DNA of 24,897 nt. Origin: JAKACU01 sp021821185 (GTDB lineage: Bacteria; Bacillota; Bacilli; Alicyclobacillales; SLC66). The stretch covers positions 1-24,897 of the forward strand of contig DAHWJX010000088.1 in assembly GCA_027343965.1 (NCBI GenBank), given 5' to 3'. This document shows, one piece after another, positions 6,354 to 15,684 of this stretch (its first letter is position 1; the number at the start of each line of letters is the position of its first letter). The translations under genes and the position numbers were made by a program. The notes under the pieces were generated by a model. It saw only the letters and a program-made list of their open reading frames with translations. It did not search any database and was not told the DNA's origin.

Positions 6354-7367
6354 ATGGAGACAAGGCCGTTGCGTGTTGGCATTATAGGTGCTGGAGCCAT
6401 TGCAGAACATGCCCATTTACCGGGATATCATCAATTGTCTGGTGAAGTTGAGATTGCTGCGATTGCTGACATTGATCTTGCACGGGCACAATTGATGGCA
6501 CACCAATTTGGCATACAAACCGTGGTCACAGACTATAGAGAGTTGCTAGAAATGCCGAATTTAGATGCTGTTAGCATTTGTACGCCTAACGCATTACATG
6601 CAGAACAAACGGTCGCAGCTTTGCGTGCTTCGAAACACGTTCTTTGTGAAAAGCCAATGGCATTGAGTGTGGCTGATGCTGATTTGATGCACCAGGTTTC
6701 TACACAGACTGGGAAAATTCTCATGGTAGGATTCACTCATCGTTTCATGAAGGCCAATCAGTGGATTAAGAAACAATTGACTGATGGATTGATCGGTGAT
6801 TTGTATTCGATTCGCGACCGGTTTTCTCATGAAGGTCCTTACCAATCTTGGAACGCAGTGTCCGATTGGTTTTATAAAAAGGAATTGGCGGGTGGCGGAG
6901 CTCTATTGGATATGGGCATACATGCTATCGATTTATTGCGCTATTTTGCAGGTGAGGTAACCGATGTCATGGGTAGGATTCATACGTATAAGCAGCCGAT
7001 TGCCTCAGAAGATTATGCCATCGGTATTTTAACATTTGAGAGTGGGTGTACCGGGTATTTCGAAGTTGGTTGGATGAGCAAACCGGGGTTTACAGGGATT
7101 GAAATCTATGGGTCTAAGGGCACGATTCTATATGACTATCAGACGGTCAAAGTTTACACACAGGAGGGGGATCAATCCTACTGGAAAACGCCTATTGGGA
7201 TTGGAGGAGGTGGTTGGAATCAGGAAATTGAATATTTTGTGCGCTTAGTACAAGGGAAAAACGTCGAACCGATTCTTTCGGTGCGTGATGGACAAGAGGC
7301 TGTGCGTATCGCCATGGAACTATATTTAGATCACTACCAACGAATCGGAAAAGGGGTGTCAATGTGA
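6354..7367 (+). CDS. Gfo/Idh/MocA-family NAD(P)-dependent oxidoreductase 1
   Basis: The protein has 337 residues from ATG 6354, preceded by TAGGAGGGG; a longer frame to 6249 has no ribosome binding site. An N-terminal Rossmann fold is shown by VGIIGAGAIAEHAH. The family lysine lies in CEKPMAL, and GGGALLDMGIHAIDLLRYF carries the D-x-x-x-H active-site pattern of the C-terminal sheet domain. It is expected to oxidise or reduce a cyclic sugar hydroxyl. It is the most canonical of the four paralogues here and lies between the TIM-barrel gene (120-base gap) and the solute-binding protein gene (4-base overlap). Substrate unknown. Confidence 0.88.
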   Translation: METRPLRVGIIGAGAIAEHAHLPGYHQLSGEVEIAAIADIDLARAQLMAHQFGIQTVVTDYRELLEMPNLDAVSICTPNALHAEQTVAALRASKHVLCEKPMALSVADADLMHQVSTQTGKILMVGFTHRFMKANQWIKKQLTDGLIGDLYSIRDRFSHEGPYQSWNAVSDWFYKKELAGGGALLDMGIHAIDLLRYFAGEVTDVMGRIHTYKQPIASEDYAIGILTFESGCTGYFEVGWMSKPGFTGIEIYGSKGTILYDYQTVKVYTQEGDQSYWKTPIGIGGGGWNQEIEYFVRLVQGKNVEPILSVRDGQEAVRIAMELYLDHYQRIGKGVSM

Positions 7368-9103
7368 ATATCAAAGTCAAAAAGACGGTTTCTGTACTGT
7401 CGGCAAGTCTTATGACGTTGATGATGATGGGTTCGTTTTCTATTGCTTCAGCAGCGCAAAGGACAAGTGCTGCCAGCTCAACGGGGACATTTACCTTCTA
7501 TACAATCGATGACATGGTGGGTTTTGATCCTGCGATTTTCTCATGGGATGCACGACAAGATGAACTCGGTATTTTTGAAGGATTGGTGCATTTTGGGCCT
7601 AATTTCAAAGTTGTCCCGGCGATTGCAACGCATTGGACTACAAAGGGCAATGTATGGACGTTTTATTTGCGAAAAAATGCACGGTTCTCCAATGGAGACC
7701 CTGTAACTGCACCCGATTTCGTCTACTCGATGCGACGAGCAATCAATCCAGTCACAGCCCAATTGGTAAAACACCAGTCTAGCTATTTGGGTGATGTACC
7801 AATCAAAAATGCTAACCGCATCGTCGTAGGGTATCCTGTTAATTCCCTTGGTGTCAAAGCGATCAATAATTATACACTGCAAATCACACTTTCTCAACCT
7901 GATCCCAGTTTGTTAACGCAATTGGCAACCGATATGTGGCAATTACCAGTCGATCCTAAGGTCGTTTCGGGAAAAAATGAATCGATTTGGACCAATCCGG
8001 CCACGGTCGTTTCAGACGGCCCCTATATGCTGTCTTCTTACACACCAGGGACAGACGAGATACTCGTTCCCAATCCTTACTACTATGGGAAAGTACCTTT
8101 AAAACAAATTCATGTGCTTGCTTCAAAAAGTGGTGCGTCAGAATTATTGCCGTTTGAAAACAACCAGTCGGATATGGCAATTCTTAATCCTCAAGACGTC
8201 CCTGCGGTTAATGCAAATTCTACATTAAAAAACCAACTGCAACACGTGCAAACCGCAGTCAATTACACACTTCAAGTTACACCAAGCCTAAATTCGGCAC
8301 TTCAAAACCTGAAGGTTCGCCAAGCATTTGCAGAATCGATCAATAAAGAGGCAATTGCTAAAAGCGTTCTTTTAGGTACCGGGGTGCCTGCTTACGATGG
8401 CAAAGTTACTACTTGGATGGCTCCGTGGATTGCGCAAGATGGATTGCAATACAATCCTACGAATGCGCAGAAGTTAATGCAAGAAGCAGGTTATCCTGGC
8501 GGAAAAGGATTCCCGACCGTACGCATCTTGACGGCCAGCCCCGATAAAGTGGCTGAAGCAATTCAACAGATGTGGGAACAAACGCTTGGTGTCACCGTAG
8601 ATCTGCAAGAGGTGTCGTGGAATGTGTATGTATCGCAGTTAAATCAGGTTCTTCCGGCGAATGAAGTTGGTTTTACACAATATGGACAATACTCCCAATT
8701 CCCGAGTTGGAAGTCATTGATGCCTACAACACTTGCTGGTCTCCCTGGTTTTACCAATGTTCCGCGTTGGTCGCTTAGTGGCTCTGATGCTACCAAACTG
8801 GAACAAGTGATAACAAGCCCCATGGATCCATCGGAAAAGAATTATCTAGAATCGCAATTGATTGCTAAAGATGAGCCAATGGCTGTGCGTTCAGTAATGA
8901 AAATAGGTGTAAAAGCATTACAGACGAACAATGTAAGTCTTATGAAGCAGTACATCATTGCAAAGAACCATCTTGCTTATGTGTTGCCTGTCTACACAGT
9001 GAACAATGCGATATTACTACGCTCGAATGTCCATGGCTACTTTCCAATGCGGATGTGGTTGGTAACGCCACCTGTGTGGTTAGGTGACATCTCGGTGAAA
9101 TAA
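7364..9103 (+). CDS. ABC transporter solute-binding protein, family 5 (peptide/nickel/oligosaccharide type)
   Basis: The protein has 579 residues from GTG 7364, which overlaps the previous stop (GTGA). A signal peptide is clear: KVKK, a hydrophobic core, then IASA-AQ. There is no cysteine near it, so no lipobox, unlike most Gram-positive binding proteins. The mature part has SBP_bac_5 landmarks: FDP...DELGIFEGLVHF, VWTFYLRKNARFSNGDPVTA-DFVYSMRRAI, DGPYMLSSYTPG, and VRQAFAESINKEAI. Although the family is named for peptides, members bind oligosaccharides and sialic acid. The neighbours here argue for an amino sugar or its glycoside as ligand. A hairpin follows the stop (9111-9150). Confidence 0.9.
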   Translation: MNIKVKKTVSVLSASLMTLMMMGSFSIASAAQRTSAASSTGTFTFYTIDDMVGFDPAIFSWDARQDELGIFEGLVHFGPNFKVVPAIATHWTTKGNVWTFYLRKNARFSNGDPVTAPDFVYSMRRAINPVTAQLVKHQSSYLGDVPIKNANRIVVGYPVNSLGVKAINNYTLQITLSQPDPSLLTQLATDMWQLPVDPKVVSGKNESIWTNPATVVSDGPYMLSSYTPGTDEILVPNPYYYGKVPLKQIHVLASKSGASELLPFENNQSDMAILNPQDVPAVNANSTLKNQLQHVQTAVNYTLQVTPSLNSALQNLKVRQAFAESINKEAIAKSVLLGTGVPAYDGKVTTWMAPWIAQDGLQYNPTNAQKLMQEAGYPGGKGFPTVRILTASPDKVAEAIQQMWEQTLGVTVDLQEVSWNVYVSQLNQVLPANEVGFTQYGQYSQFPSWKSLMPTTLAGLPGFTNVPRWSLSGSDATKLEQVITSPMDPSEKNYLESQLIAKDEPMAVRSVMKIGVKALQTNNVSLMKQYIIAKNHLAYVLPVYTVNNAILLRSNVHGYFPMRMWLVTPPVWLGDISVK

Positions 9104-9110
9104 CATCCAT

Positions 9111-9150
9111 GGAGGAGCGCTCTTGCGCAGCCTATGCGAAGCGCTCCTCC
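9111..9150 (+). repeat. Intercistronic hairpin after the binding-protein gene
   Basis: GGAGGAGCGCT (9111-9121) pairs perfectly with AGCGCTCCTCC (9140-9150), giving an 11-base GC-rich stem with an 18-base loop and no T-run. It sits between the binding-protein stop and the first permease gene. In ABC operons such hairpins protect the upstream mRNA or partly attenuate, so that the binding protein is made in excess. Confidence 0.7.
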
Positions 9151-9199
9151 AACATCACGGAATTAAGCAAACCCGGATAAGAAAAGGGGTGGCTAACCA

Positions 9200-10165
9200 T
9201 TGTTGCGTTTTATAGGATATCGCGTGATGTACATGTTTATAGCATTTTTAAGCATATCCCTCGTTACGTATCTCTTGATGAAGGCTGCTCCAGGAAGTTT
9301 TCTAAGTATGAATTTTCAGGCAGGTGGCGTCTCGCAAGTTGCGGGAGGATTTGGTGTCACGCCGCAAGTGATGCAAGCACTGGTCTCGTATTATCATCTC
9401 AACGATCCTTGGTATGTTCAATGGTGGTATTACGTCAAGGGCTTTCTAACATGGCATATGGGAACATCGTTTGAATTTCCAAGCACGCAAACGCAAGTCA
9501 TCATTGTTCGAGCATTCCCGTTTTCCATCAAACTTGCATTGATGGCTGTGGCGACAGCATTGATCATTGCAATTCCGCTTGGTGTGGTGGCTGTGATTCG
9601 AGAAAATGGCTGGATGGACGTTTCAATTATGTTTGTAGCCATGATCGGAACATCGTTACCGTCTTATGTAGTGGCTGTATTATTGATCGTTATTTTTGCT
9701 CTGTGGTTGCATTGGTTGCCTGTGATTGGCTATACGCAGTGGCAGAATTTTGTACTGCCAGTATTTTCATTAGCGATACCGATGGTTGGTTCTATGTCTC
9801 GGTATTTGCGAAGTAGTTTGCTTGATAGCCTTCACAGTGATTATATCAACGGAATTCTGGCAAAGGGTGGGTCGATGCGTAATGTTATCTTGTCCCATGC
9901 ACTGCGTAATTCATTGATTCCTCTTGTTACCGTTGTCGGACCGCTTCTCGCAGGACTCATGACCGGTACCGTATTTATTGAGCAGATGTTTAACCTACCT
10001 GGATTGGGGCATTATTTCACGGCTGCAGCGAGTCAATCTGACTATCCGGTTATTATGGATTCCACGTTGCTATACGCGACCGTTATTTTAGTGATGAATT
10101 GGCTCGTTGATCTTACGTATGGCGTATTGGATCCGCGCATCAGGCGGTCCTACGGGAAGGAGTAG
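9200..10165 (+). CDS. ABC transporter permease, DppB/OppB type
   Basis: The protein has 321 residues, with TTG 9200 as start after AAAAGGGGTGG. The N-terminal segment MLRFIGYRVMYMFIAFLSISLVTYLLMKAAPG is the hallmark first helix of OppB-type permeases. About six transmembrane helices follow, and the EAA-type loop is seen in DYINGILAKGGSMRNVILSH (cytoplasmic coupling to the ATPases). The ending LTYGVLDPRIR is typical. It forms the heterodimeric channel with the next gene product, six bases downstream. It appears intact. Confidence 0.93.
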   Translation: MLRFIGYRVMYMFIAFLSISLVTYLLMKAAPGSFLSMNFQAGGVSQVAGGFGVTPQVMQALVSYYHLNDPWYVQWWYYVKGFLTWHMGTSFEFPSTQTQVIIVRAFPFSIKLALMAVATALIIAIPLGVVAVIRENGWMDVSIMFVAMIGTSLPSYVVAVLLIVIFALWLHWLPVIGYTQWQNFVLPVFSLAIPMVGSMSRYLRSSLLDSLHSDYINGILAKGGSMRNVILSHALRNSLIPLVTVVGPLLAGLMTGTVFIEQMFNLPGLGHYFTAAASQSDYPVIMDSTLLYATVILVMNWLVDLTYGVLDPRIRRSYGKE

Positions 10166-10171
10166 GCGGCT

Positions 10172-11065
10172 ATGATAGACCCATTTCAAGTAGTAGGTGA
10201 ATCATCAAACACAAAGCTCAAGCGTAGATCGATGGCTACCCTGATTTGGAGTCGCTTGCGTAAAAATAAGGTGGCCGTAATTGGTGGTAGTTTTGTACTA
10301 TTTCTAATCCTATGCGCTATTTTTGCACCGTTGATCGCCCCCTATCCGTATACGCAAGCTGATTTCCTCGCGACTTATCAGGGGCCATCTTGGCAACATT
10401 GGTTCGGAACGGATGAATTAGGAAGAGATATGCTCAGTCGCCTGTTATACAGTTTGCAAACTGCTTGTGTAATTGGGTTCGGTGCTGAACTAGTAGAAGT
10501 GACATTGGGATTATTTTTGGGGGCGATAGCCGGTTACGCAGGAGGCCTTGTTGATGCTATTCTCATGCGGATTGTGGATGTTGTGTATGGTTTCCCCAGT
10601 CTGTTGTTTAGCATAGTCCTCGTCGTGATGTTGGGGCACTCTGTATTTGCTATTCTCATCGCTGTAGCTGCAACGAGTTGGGTTGGTATGGCAAGACTTG
10701 TTCGTGGACAGGTAATGGTGATCAAGGAGTCGGATTATATTAGTGCGGCACGTGGATTGGGGGCCACATGGTGGCAGATTCTGAGACGGTATGTCATTCC
10801 TAATTCCTTGGGGCCGGTCGTCGTTGCTATCACGTTTGGAATTCCAGCTAACATGATGGTTGAGTCTGCACTGAGTTTGCTGGGGCTTGGTGTCGAACCG
10901 CCCACACCAAGTTGGGGTGCACTGATTTCCAACGGACAAACCAGTCTATTTTCGTTTCCTTATCTGCTGATTTTTCCAACAGTAACCTTTGCACTCACCC
11001 TCTTAAGTTTTACGTACTTGGGCGATGGATTGCGCAACGTGTTTGACAGTAAGAGCTTACGCTAA
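10172..11065 (+). CDS. ABC transporter permease, DppC/OppC type
   Basis: The protein has 297 residues from ATG 10172 (GGAAGGAG upstream). The N-terminal OppC_N region (WSRLRKNKVAVIGGSFVLF) is followed by APYPY...WFGTDELGRDMLSRLLYS, a signature of this subfamily. The EAA loop reads KESDYISAARGLGATWWQIL, and the protein ends in FTYLGDGLRNVFDSK. It completes the membrane channel with the preceding permease and contacts the two ATPases encoded next. Confidence 0.93.
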   Translation: MIDPFQVVGESSNTKLKRRSMATLIWSRLRKNKVAVIGGSFVLFLILCAIFAPLIAPYPYTQADFLATYQGPSWQHWFGTDELGRDMLSRLLYSLQTACVIGFGAELVEVTLGLFLGAIAGYAGGLVDAILMRIVDVVYGFPSLLFSIVLVVMLGHSVFAILIAVAATSWVGMARLVRGQVMVIKESDYISAARGLGATWWQILRRYVIPNSLGPVVVAITFGIPANMMVESALSLLGLGVEPPTPSWGALISNGQTSLFSFPYLLIFPTVTFALTLLSFTYLGDGLRNVFDSKSLR

Positions 11066-11081
11066 AGGAGATGGACACGCC

Positions 11082-12071
11082 ATGAATGCCCTACTGGAAG
11101 TTAGCAAGTTGCAGGTGCAGTTTCACCGCGATGGTGGCATCTCCCGGGCGGTCAACAATGTTTCTTTCACCGTTTTGCAAGGGCAGTCGCTTGGTATCGT
11201 TGGTGAGAGTGGAAGTGGCAAGAGTGTCACCATTAAGGCTGTGATGAGATTGTTGCCAAAACATGCACGAATTGAGGGTGAGAAATTAACGTTTTTAAAT
11301 CAAGACATCCTTGCACTCAAAGAAGGAGCCATTCGGCATTTGCGTGGTCGGCAGGTGGCTATGATCTTTCAAGATCCACATGCCTACTTGAATCCTACAA
11401 AAACGATTGGCTCACAATTGGTTGAACCGCTTTTGTTTCATAGACTTGCCACCAAACAGGAAGCGAAACAACGAGGCATCGATATGCTGCGACAAATGGG
11501 TATTCCAAGTCCTGAGCTGCGTTATTCCCAATATCCCTTCGAATTTAGCGGTGGTATGTTGCAACGCGTGATGATTGGGATGGCTTTAATTGCGCAACCC
11601 ACATTGCTGATTGCTGACGAACCTACTACGGCGCTCGATGTCACTGTCCAGGCACAGATCCTAAAACTTTTAAAAAAAATCAAACAAGAACGCCAAATGT
11701 CACTGATCTTGGTGAGCCATGATCTGGTCATTGCTGCAAACACCTGTGATGATATCATCGTCATGTATGGTGGGCAGATTGTTGAGAAGTTGCCTTCTCG
11801 CAAGCTTGTGCAAGAGAGTCGGCATCCATATACTCGTGGTCTGATCTCCTGCACACCGACGGTACATGGACCGCTTGCATTGCCTGACCCGATTGGTGGA
11901 CTTCCACTAAATCTTCGACAGCCATTGCCTGTAGGGTGCTTCTTTGCACCACGCTGTCCGCACCGGTTTGATCGCTGCACTGTCGAACAACCCAAACTTA
12001 TAAATATGGGTAATGACCATGAAGTTGCCTGCTTCCTCGTCCAAAACGTAATGGGTGGTGTCACCCAATGA
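11082..12071 (+). CDS. ABC transporter ATPase, DppD/OppD type
   Basis: The protein has 329 residues from ATG 11082 (AAAGGAG upstream); a longer frame reaching into the permease gene lacks a signal. Walker A is GESGSGKS at 41-48, the signature is FSGGMLQR and Walker B is LLIADEPTTALD, followed by the H-loop LVSHD. The C-terminal oligopeptide domain contains the cysteine cluster CFFAPRCPHRFDRC common to OppD/DppD. It energises import together with the next protein. The stop overlaps the next start (ATGA). Confidence 0.94.
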   Translation: MNALLEVSKLQVQFHRDGGISRAVNNVSFTVLQGQSLGIVGESGSGKSVTIKAVMRLLPKHARIEGEKLTFLNQDILALKEGAIRHLRGRQVAMIFQDPHAYLNPTKTIGSQLVEPLLFHRLATKQEAKQRGIDMLRQMGIPSPELRYSQYPFEFSGGMLQRVMIGMALIAQPTLLIADEPTTALDVTVQAQILKLLKKIKQERQMSLILVSHDLVIAANTCDDIIVMYGGQIVEKLPSRKLVQESRHPYTRGLISCTPTVHGPLALPDPIGGLPLNLRQPLPVGCFFAPRCPHRFDRCTVEQPKLINMGNDHEVACFLVQNVMGGVTQ

Positions 12072-13060
12072 GTGAACAGTCACTTTTATCTGTTATAAGC
12101 ATAACTAAGCAATTTTCGAGTCGTCAGGGCAAAATGAACGCTGTTGATAATGTGTCGTTCACGTTACAAAAGGGACAAAACTTAGGAATTGTTGGGGCGA
12201 GTGGCAGTGGTAAATCCACCGTCGTGAAGTTGGTGCAACGGTTATTGCCAGTGACCAGTGGACACATTTATTTTAATGGGGTTGACATTACTACTATATC
12301 GGGTCGGTCCTTGCGATTGATTCGACGCCAAATGCAATCTGTGTCGCAAAACCCTTATGCCTCTCTCTTTCCTAATAAAACGATTGGACAGAACATTGTA
12401 GAGCCACTGCTGATTCATAAGATAGGATCTGCTTCAGAACGTGTTAGAACTGCCCAACATTTGATGGAACGAGTTGGGGTACCGTCTGATCAGTTCTATG
12501 CTTTTCCGCATGAAATTAGTGGAGGCCAACAACAACGAATTTCCATCGCACGAGCACTCGCACTAAAACCGGAACTTCTCATACTGGATGAGGCTGTTTC
12601 CAGTTTGGATGTATCCATTCAAGCACAAATTTTACATTTGTTAGATGATCTCCGCCATGAATATGATTTGACCTATATATTTGTATCTCACAATTTGGCG
12701 GTTATACGTTTGATTTGCTCACAAGTAGCTGTGATGTTTTTAGGACGAATCGTTGAATTTGGGCCCATCGATGTCGTGTATGCTGCACCTGCACATCCTT
12801 ATACTCGAGCCCTACTCGAGGCAGTGCCAGATTTTCACGAAGTGTCTGCTGCAAATGAGATGATGAAAGAGTCAGATCCGGCTCCTGCGATGGAACCACC
12901 AACTCCATATGATATGCCAAGTGGTTGCTGTTACCGTACCTTGTGTCCATTTGCTACCAACCTTTGTGCGCAAGATCAGCCGTCACTGCAAATGCAGCAC
13001 GATGGAAGGCTTGTGGCATGTCATTACTCGGAACTTACGACGGGAGGTGCATCGCGTTGA
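12068..13060 (+). CDS. ABC transporter ATPase, DppF/OppF type
   Basis: The protein has 330 residues from ATG 12068. Walker A is GASGSGKST starting at residue 43, the Q-loop lies in SVSQNPYASL, the signature is ISGGQQQR, Walker B is LLILDEAVSSLD and the H-loop is FVSHN. The C-terminal oligopeptide domain (GCCYRTLCPFATNLC) is present. With Ala in place of the usual Pro after DE it is slightly atypical, but that position varies in this family. It pairs with the OppD-type ATPase. The stop overlaps the TTG of nanE. Confidence 0.94.
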   Translation: MSEQSLLSVISITKQFSSRQGKMNAVDNVSFTLQKGQNLGIVGASGSGKSTVVKLVQRLLPVTSGHIYFNGVDITTISGRSLRLIRRQMQSVSQNPYASLFPNKTIGQNIVEPLLIHKIGSASERVRTAQHLMERVGVPSDQFYAFPHEISGGQQQRISIARALALKPELLILDEAVSSLDVSIQAQILHLLDDLRHEYDLTYIFVSHNLAVIRLICSQVAVMFLGRIVEFGPIDVVYAAPAHPYTRALLEAVPDFHEVSAANEMMKESDPAPAMEPPTPYDMPSGCCYRTLCPFATNLCAQDQPSLQMQHDGRLVACHYSELTTGGASR

Positions 13061-13779
13061 ACGATTTGTTAAAAGCCATTCAAGGAGGCTTGATTGTTTC
13101 GTGCCAAGCATTGCCACAAGAGCCGTTGCATGGATCGGAGTTTATGGCAGCGATGGCGGTGGCAGCAGAAACAGGAGGCGCTGTTGGACTGCGGGCTAAT
13201 GGCGTTCAAGATATTTGTGCGATAAAACGCGTAAGCAAATTACCGATTATCGGTATTTATAAACAGGAATATCCAGGCTATAACGTGTTTATTACACCAA
13301 CCACGGTAGAAGTTGATGCTGTAATGAATGCTGGGGCAGACATGATTGCAGTCGATGCTACGTGTTTACCACGTCCGGATGGATTGTCTCTTGCACAGTT
13401 CATACAGGCGATTCGGACGCACCATAACACACTGATCATGGGAGATGTATCGACGCTAGAGGAAGGGAAAGCAGCCGCTGATGCGGGGGTGGATCTTGTT
13501 TCTACTACATTATCGGGTTATACACCACACACTAAGTTTTCAACGGGTCCGGATTTTTTATTGCTACAGGAGTTGGTTCATGCGCTGTCCATTCCAGTGA
13601 TTGCTGAAGGACGGATTGCAAAACCGGAGGAATGTATGCATGCCTTTCATTTAGGAGCTTTTGCTGTAGTAGTAGGAAGTGCAATCACGCGTCCGCAAGA
13701 AATCACGCGCCGCTTTGTTGAAGCAACAATTCGGTGGCAAGAAAGGCTGGAACATGGCCATGCTTGCAGTGGGAGTTGA
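13057..13779 (+). CDS. nanE: N-acetylmannosamine-6-phosphate 2-epimerase (NanE)
   Basis: The protein has 240 residues. I choose TTG 13057, overlapping the ATPase stop (TTGA), because GGGAGGTG lies at the right distance and the family N-terminus (LLKAIQGGLIVSCQAL) begins here. It is a TIM barrel converting ManNAc-6-phosphate to GlcNAc-6-phosphate. Key residues are K69 in IGIYKQEYPG, D100 in IAVDATCLPRPDG, and E184 in VIAEGRI. Matches to family motifs are close throughout, and the length is normal (about 225-240). It is the strongest pointer to amino sugar catabolism in this operon. The 3' end overlaps the kinase gene by 26 bases. Confidence 0.95.
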   Translation: MNDLLKAIQGGLIVSCQALPQEPLHGSEFMAAMAVAAETGGAVGLRANGVQDICAIKRVSKLPIIGIYKQEYPGYNVFITPTTVEVDAVMNAGADMIAVDATCLPRPDGLSLAQFIQAIRTHHNTLIMGDVSTLEEGKAAADAGVDLVSTTLSGYTPHTKFSTGPDFLLLQELVHALSIPVIAEGRIAKPEECMHAFHLGAFAVVVGSAITRPQEITRRFVEATIRWQERLEHGHACSGS

Positions 13780-14656
13780 CATCGGCGGTACCAAAATTCG
13801 TGCGGCGGCCGTGGATGAAAGTGGCGAGATAGCTTATATACGACAGGTACCGACCATGGCCAAACAAGGTCCGGACATCGTTGTTGGGCACTGTGTGGAG
13901 ATCATTCAGCAGATTTTACGTGAGATTTCTCCGCATCACGTATTAGGGATTGGTATCGCTAGCGCAGGACAGATCGATCCCGAAACGGGTACTGTACTTC
14001 GTAGTACAGATACATTTGCGCATTGGCAAGGTGTTAAGATCGCTGATCGTGTTGCAGCTTTGGTGGGATTACCTACGCGTGTAGAAAATGATGTAAATGC
14101 CGCGCTATTGGGTGAATTCTGGCTCGGTAAAGCCAAAGGGTGTGATCGTGCTGCCTTGGTCGCTCTTGGAACGGGTGTGGGTGGAGCGCTGCTTGAGAAC
14201 GGCCAATTGGCACATGGGGTGCATTGTCGAGCTGGGGAATTTGGGCACATGATCTATCAGGCTGATGGAAGATTGTGTGGTTGTGGCGCTCGAGGCTGTT
14301 ATGAATCTTATCTTTCAGGACCAAGTCTAGCGTCTGCTTATTCGTCTAGTAACGCATCAAACCTTACTGCTGAAGAAGTAATGATGGAGTCGAAGGAGGG
14401 GAATGTCAATGCACAAGTGGCAGTCATTGCATGGGCCAAGTCATTGGCTTGCTTGTTGGTTTCTATACAAAACAGTTTTGATCCGGAATGTATCATCCTT
14501 GGAGGGGGGATCGTTGATAGTAGGAATGCATGGTGGCCAAAATTAAAAGATGCGTTAAAAGAGTATCCTTGGCCCGTGTCCGTTGAACCTGCCACATTTG
14601 GCAATTATGCTGCACTTCTGGGTGCTGCGCGACTCATCGTTGAAGGGGAGGGATAG
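13754..14656 (+). CDS. ROK-family sugar kinase, probable N-acetylmannosamine kinase
   Basis: The protein has 300 residues from ATG 13754, inside the end of nanE (GAAAGG upstream). The ATP-binding DIGGTK motif is at 9-14, VENDVNAALLGEFW carries the catalytic Asp region, and ALGTGVGGAL is the second phosphate loop. The ROK zinc site is intact: GEFGHM plus CGCGARGCYES. ROK kinases phosphorylate glucose, fructose, GlcNAc or ManNAc. Coupling to nanE makes ManNAc the likely substrate (a NanK role), but GlcNAc kinase cannot be excluded from sequence alone. Product would be ManNAc-6-phosphate, the NanE substrate. Confidence 0.88.
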   Translation: MAMLAVGVDIGGTKIRAAAVDESGEIAYIRQVPTMAKQGPDIVVGHCVEIIQQILREISPHHVLGIGIASAGQIDPETGTVLRSTDTFAHWQGVKIADRVAALVGLPTRVENDVNAALLGEFWLGKAKGCDRAALVALGTGVGGALLENGQLAHGVHCRAGEFGHMIYQADGRLCGCGARGCYESYLSGPSLASAYSSSNASNLTAEEVMMESKEGNVNAQVAVIAWAKSLACLLVSIQNSFDPECIILGGGIVDSRNAWWPKLKDALKEYPWPVSVEPATFGNYAALLGAARLIVEGEG

Positions 14657-14659
14657 TTC

Positions 14660-15670
14660 ATGATTGACATTGCTCTGATTGGTGCAGGGTTGATTGGTTC
14701 AGTACATGCTGATTCTTTGATTCATATGCCGGAAGTTCAATTGCGAGCGGTGTGCGATATTCAGTATGATCGAGCACTGCAAATAGCAAAGAGTGTCAAT
14801 GCAATCGCATTTGCAGACATTCAATCACTAATTGCTTCACCTGTATGGGAAAATATTGATGTTGTACTCGTATGCGTTCCAACGTACTTGCACGAGGAAA
14901 TGGTAGTCATTGCAGCCACACACAAAAAACATATTTTCTGCGAAAAACCGATTGCACTGACTGAAGTTTCAGCGGCTAGGATGATTGAAGTATGTGCAAA
15001 GAATCAAGTGTTGTTCGGAGTAGGGCATGTGGTGAGGTTTTTTCCAGAGTATGTAAAGCTTCGTGAGCAAGTGGTAGCAGGTGGAATTGGAGAAATCGGG
15101 ACAATTCGAACATTTCGTGGTGGAGTATTTCCCTATGGTTGGGATAGTTGGTATGGAGACGAAGAAAAAAGTGGTGGTATTCTCGTTGATTTGTTAATTC
15201 ACGACCTTGACTTCATCGATGCCATGATTAATCCGATTGAGCAGTTATTCGCTCGCCGCATATCAACGCATCACCGTAAAGAGAGAGATTATGCGCTTGT
15301 CGTGGGTAGGTTAAGAAACGGAGCAATCTTTCACATGGAAGCCACTTGGGCGCATTCATCAGGTTTTCGCTATGGATTTGAATACGCTGGTTCACGGGGG
15401 ATGATAGAATTTGACAGTGAAAAAACGCCACCACTTCAGCTCATGACCAAACCATCGCCTACAGCGGTAGGTCATCATACAGCGGTGGTTCCAGAAAGCC
15501 CTTTCTTGAAATCACCATATCAAGTTGAGCTGGAAGCATTTTTGGCGGCAGTCCAAGAACGACGAGTTCCGCCAATAACCGGTGAGACTGCTTTGCGAGC
15601 TTTGCAATTATCGCTTGCGGCACGTCGTTCGGCTCAAGAGCTCAAGCCAATTTTAGTGCAAAATGTTTGA
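14660..15670 (+). CDS. Gfo/Idh/MocA-family oxidoreductase 2
   Basis: The protein has 336 residues from ATG 14660 (GGGGAGGG upstream), three bases after the kinase stop. The Rossmann motif ALIGAGLIGSVHAD, the lysine motif CEKPIAL and the active-site strand SGGILVDLLIHDLDF are all present. The family's two-domain length is normal. WGWD-like aromatic residues (FPYGWDSWYGD) line the presumed sugar pocket. It probably catalyses NAD-dependent oxidation or re-reduction of a sugar intermediate in the same pathway as the other three paralogues; the exact step cannot be assigned. Confidence 0.88.
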   Translation: MIDIALIGAGLIGSVHADSLIHMPEVQLRAVCDIQYDRALQIAKSVNAIAFADIQSLIASPVWENIDVVLVCVPTYLHEEMVVIAATHKKHIFCEKPIALTEVSAARMIEVCAKNQVLFGVGHVVRFFPEYVKLREQVVAGGIGEIGTIRTFRGGVFPYGWDSWYGDEEKSGGILVDLLIHDLDFIDAMINPIEQLFARRISTHHRKERDYALVVGRLRNGAIFHMEATWAHSSGFRYGFEYAGSRGMIEFDSEKTPPLQLMTKPSPTAVGHHTAVVPESPFLKSPYQVELEAFLAAVQERRVPPITGETALRALQLSLAARRSAQELKPILVQNV

Positions 15671-15684
15671 AAGGGGACTTCGTC

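Noticed and set aside
11522..12064. Minus-strand 180-codon ORF
   Set aside because: It is entirely antisense to an intact ABC ATPase gene, with no ribosome binding site or recognisable domain.
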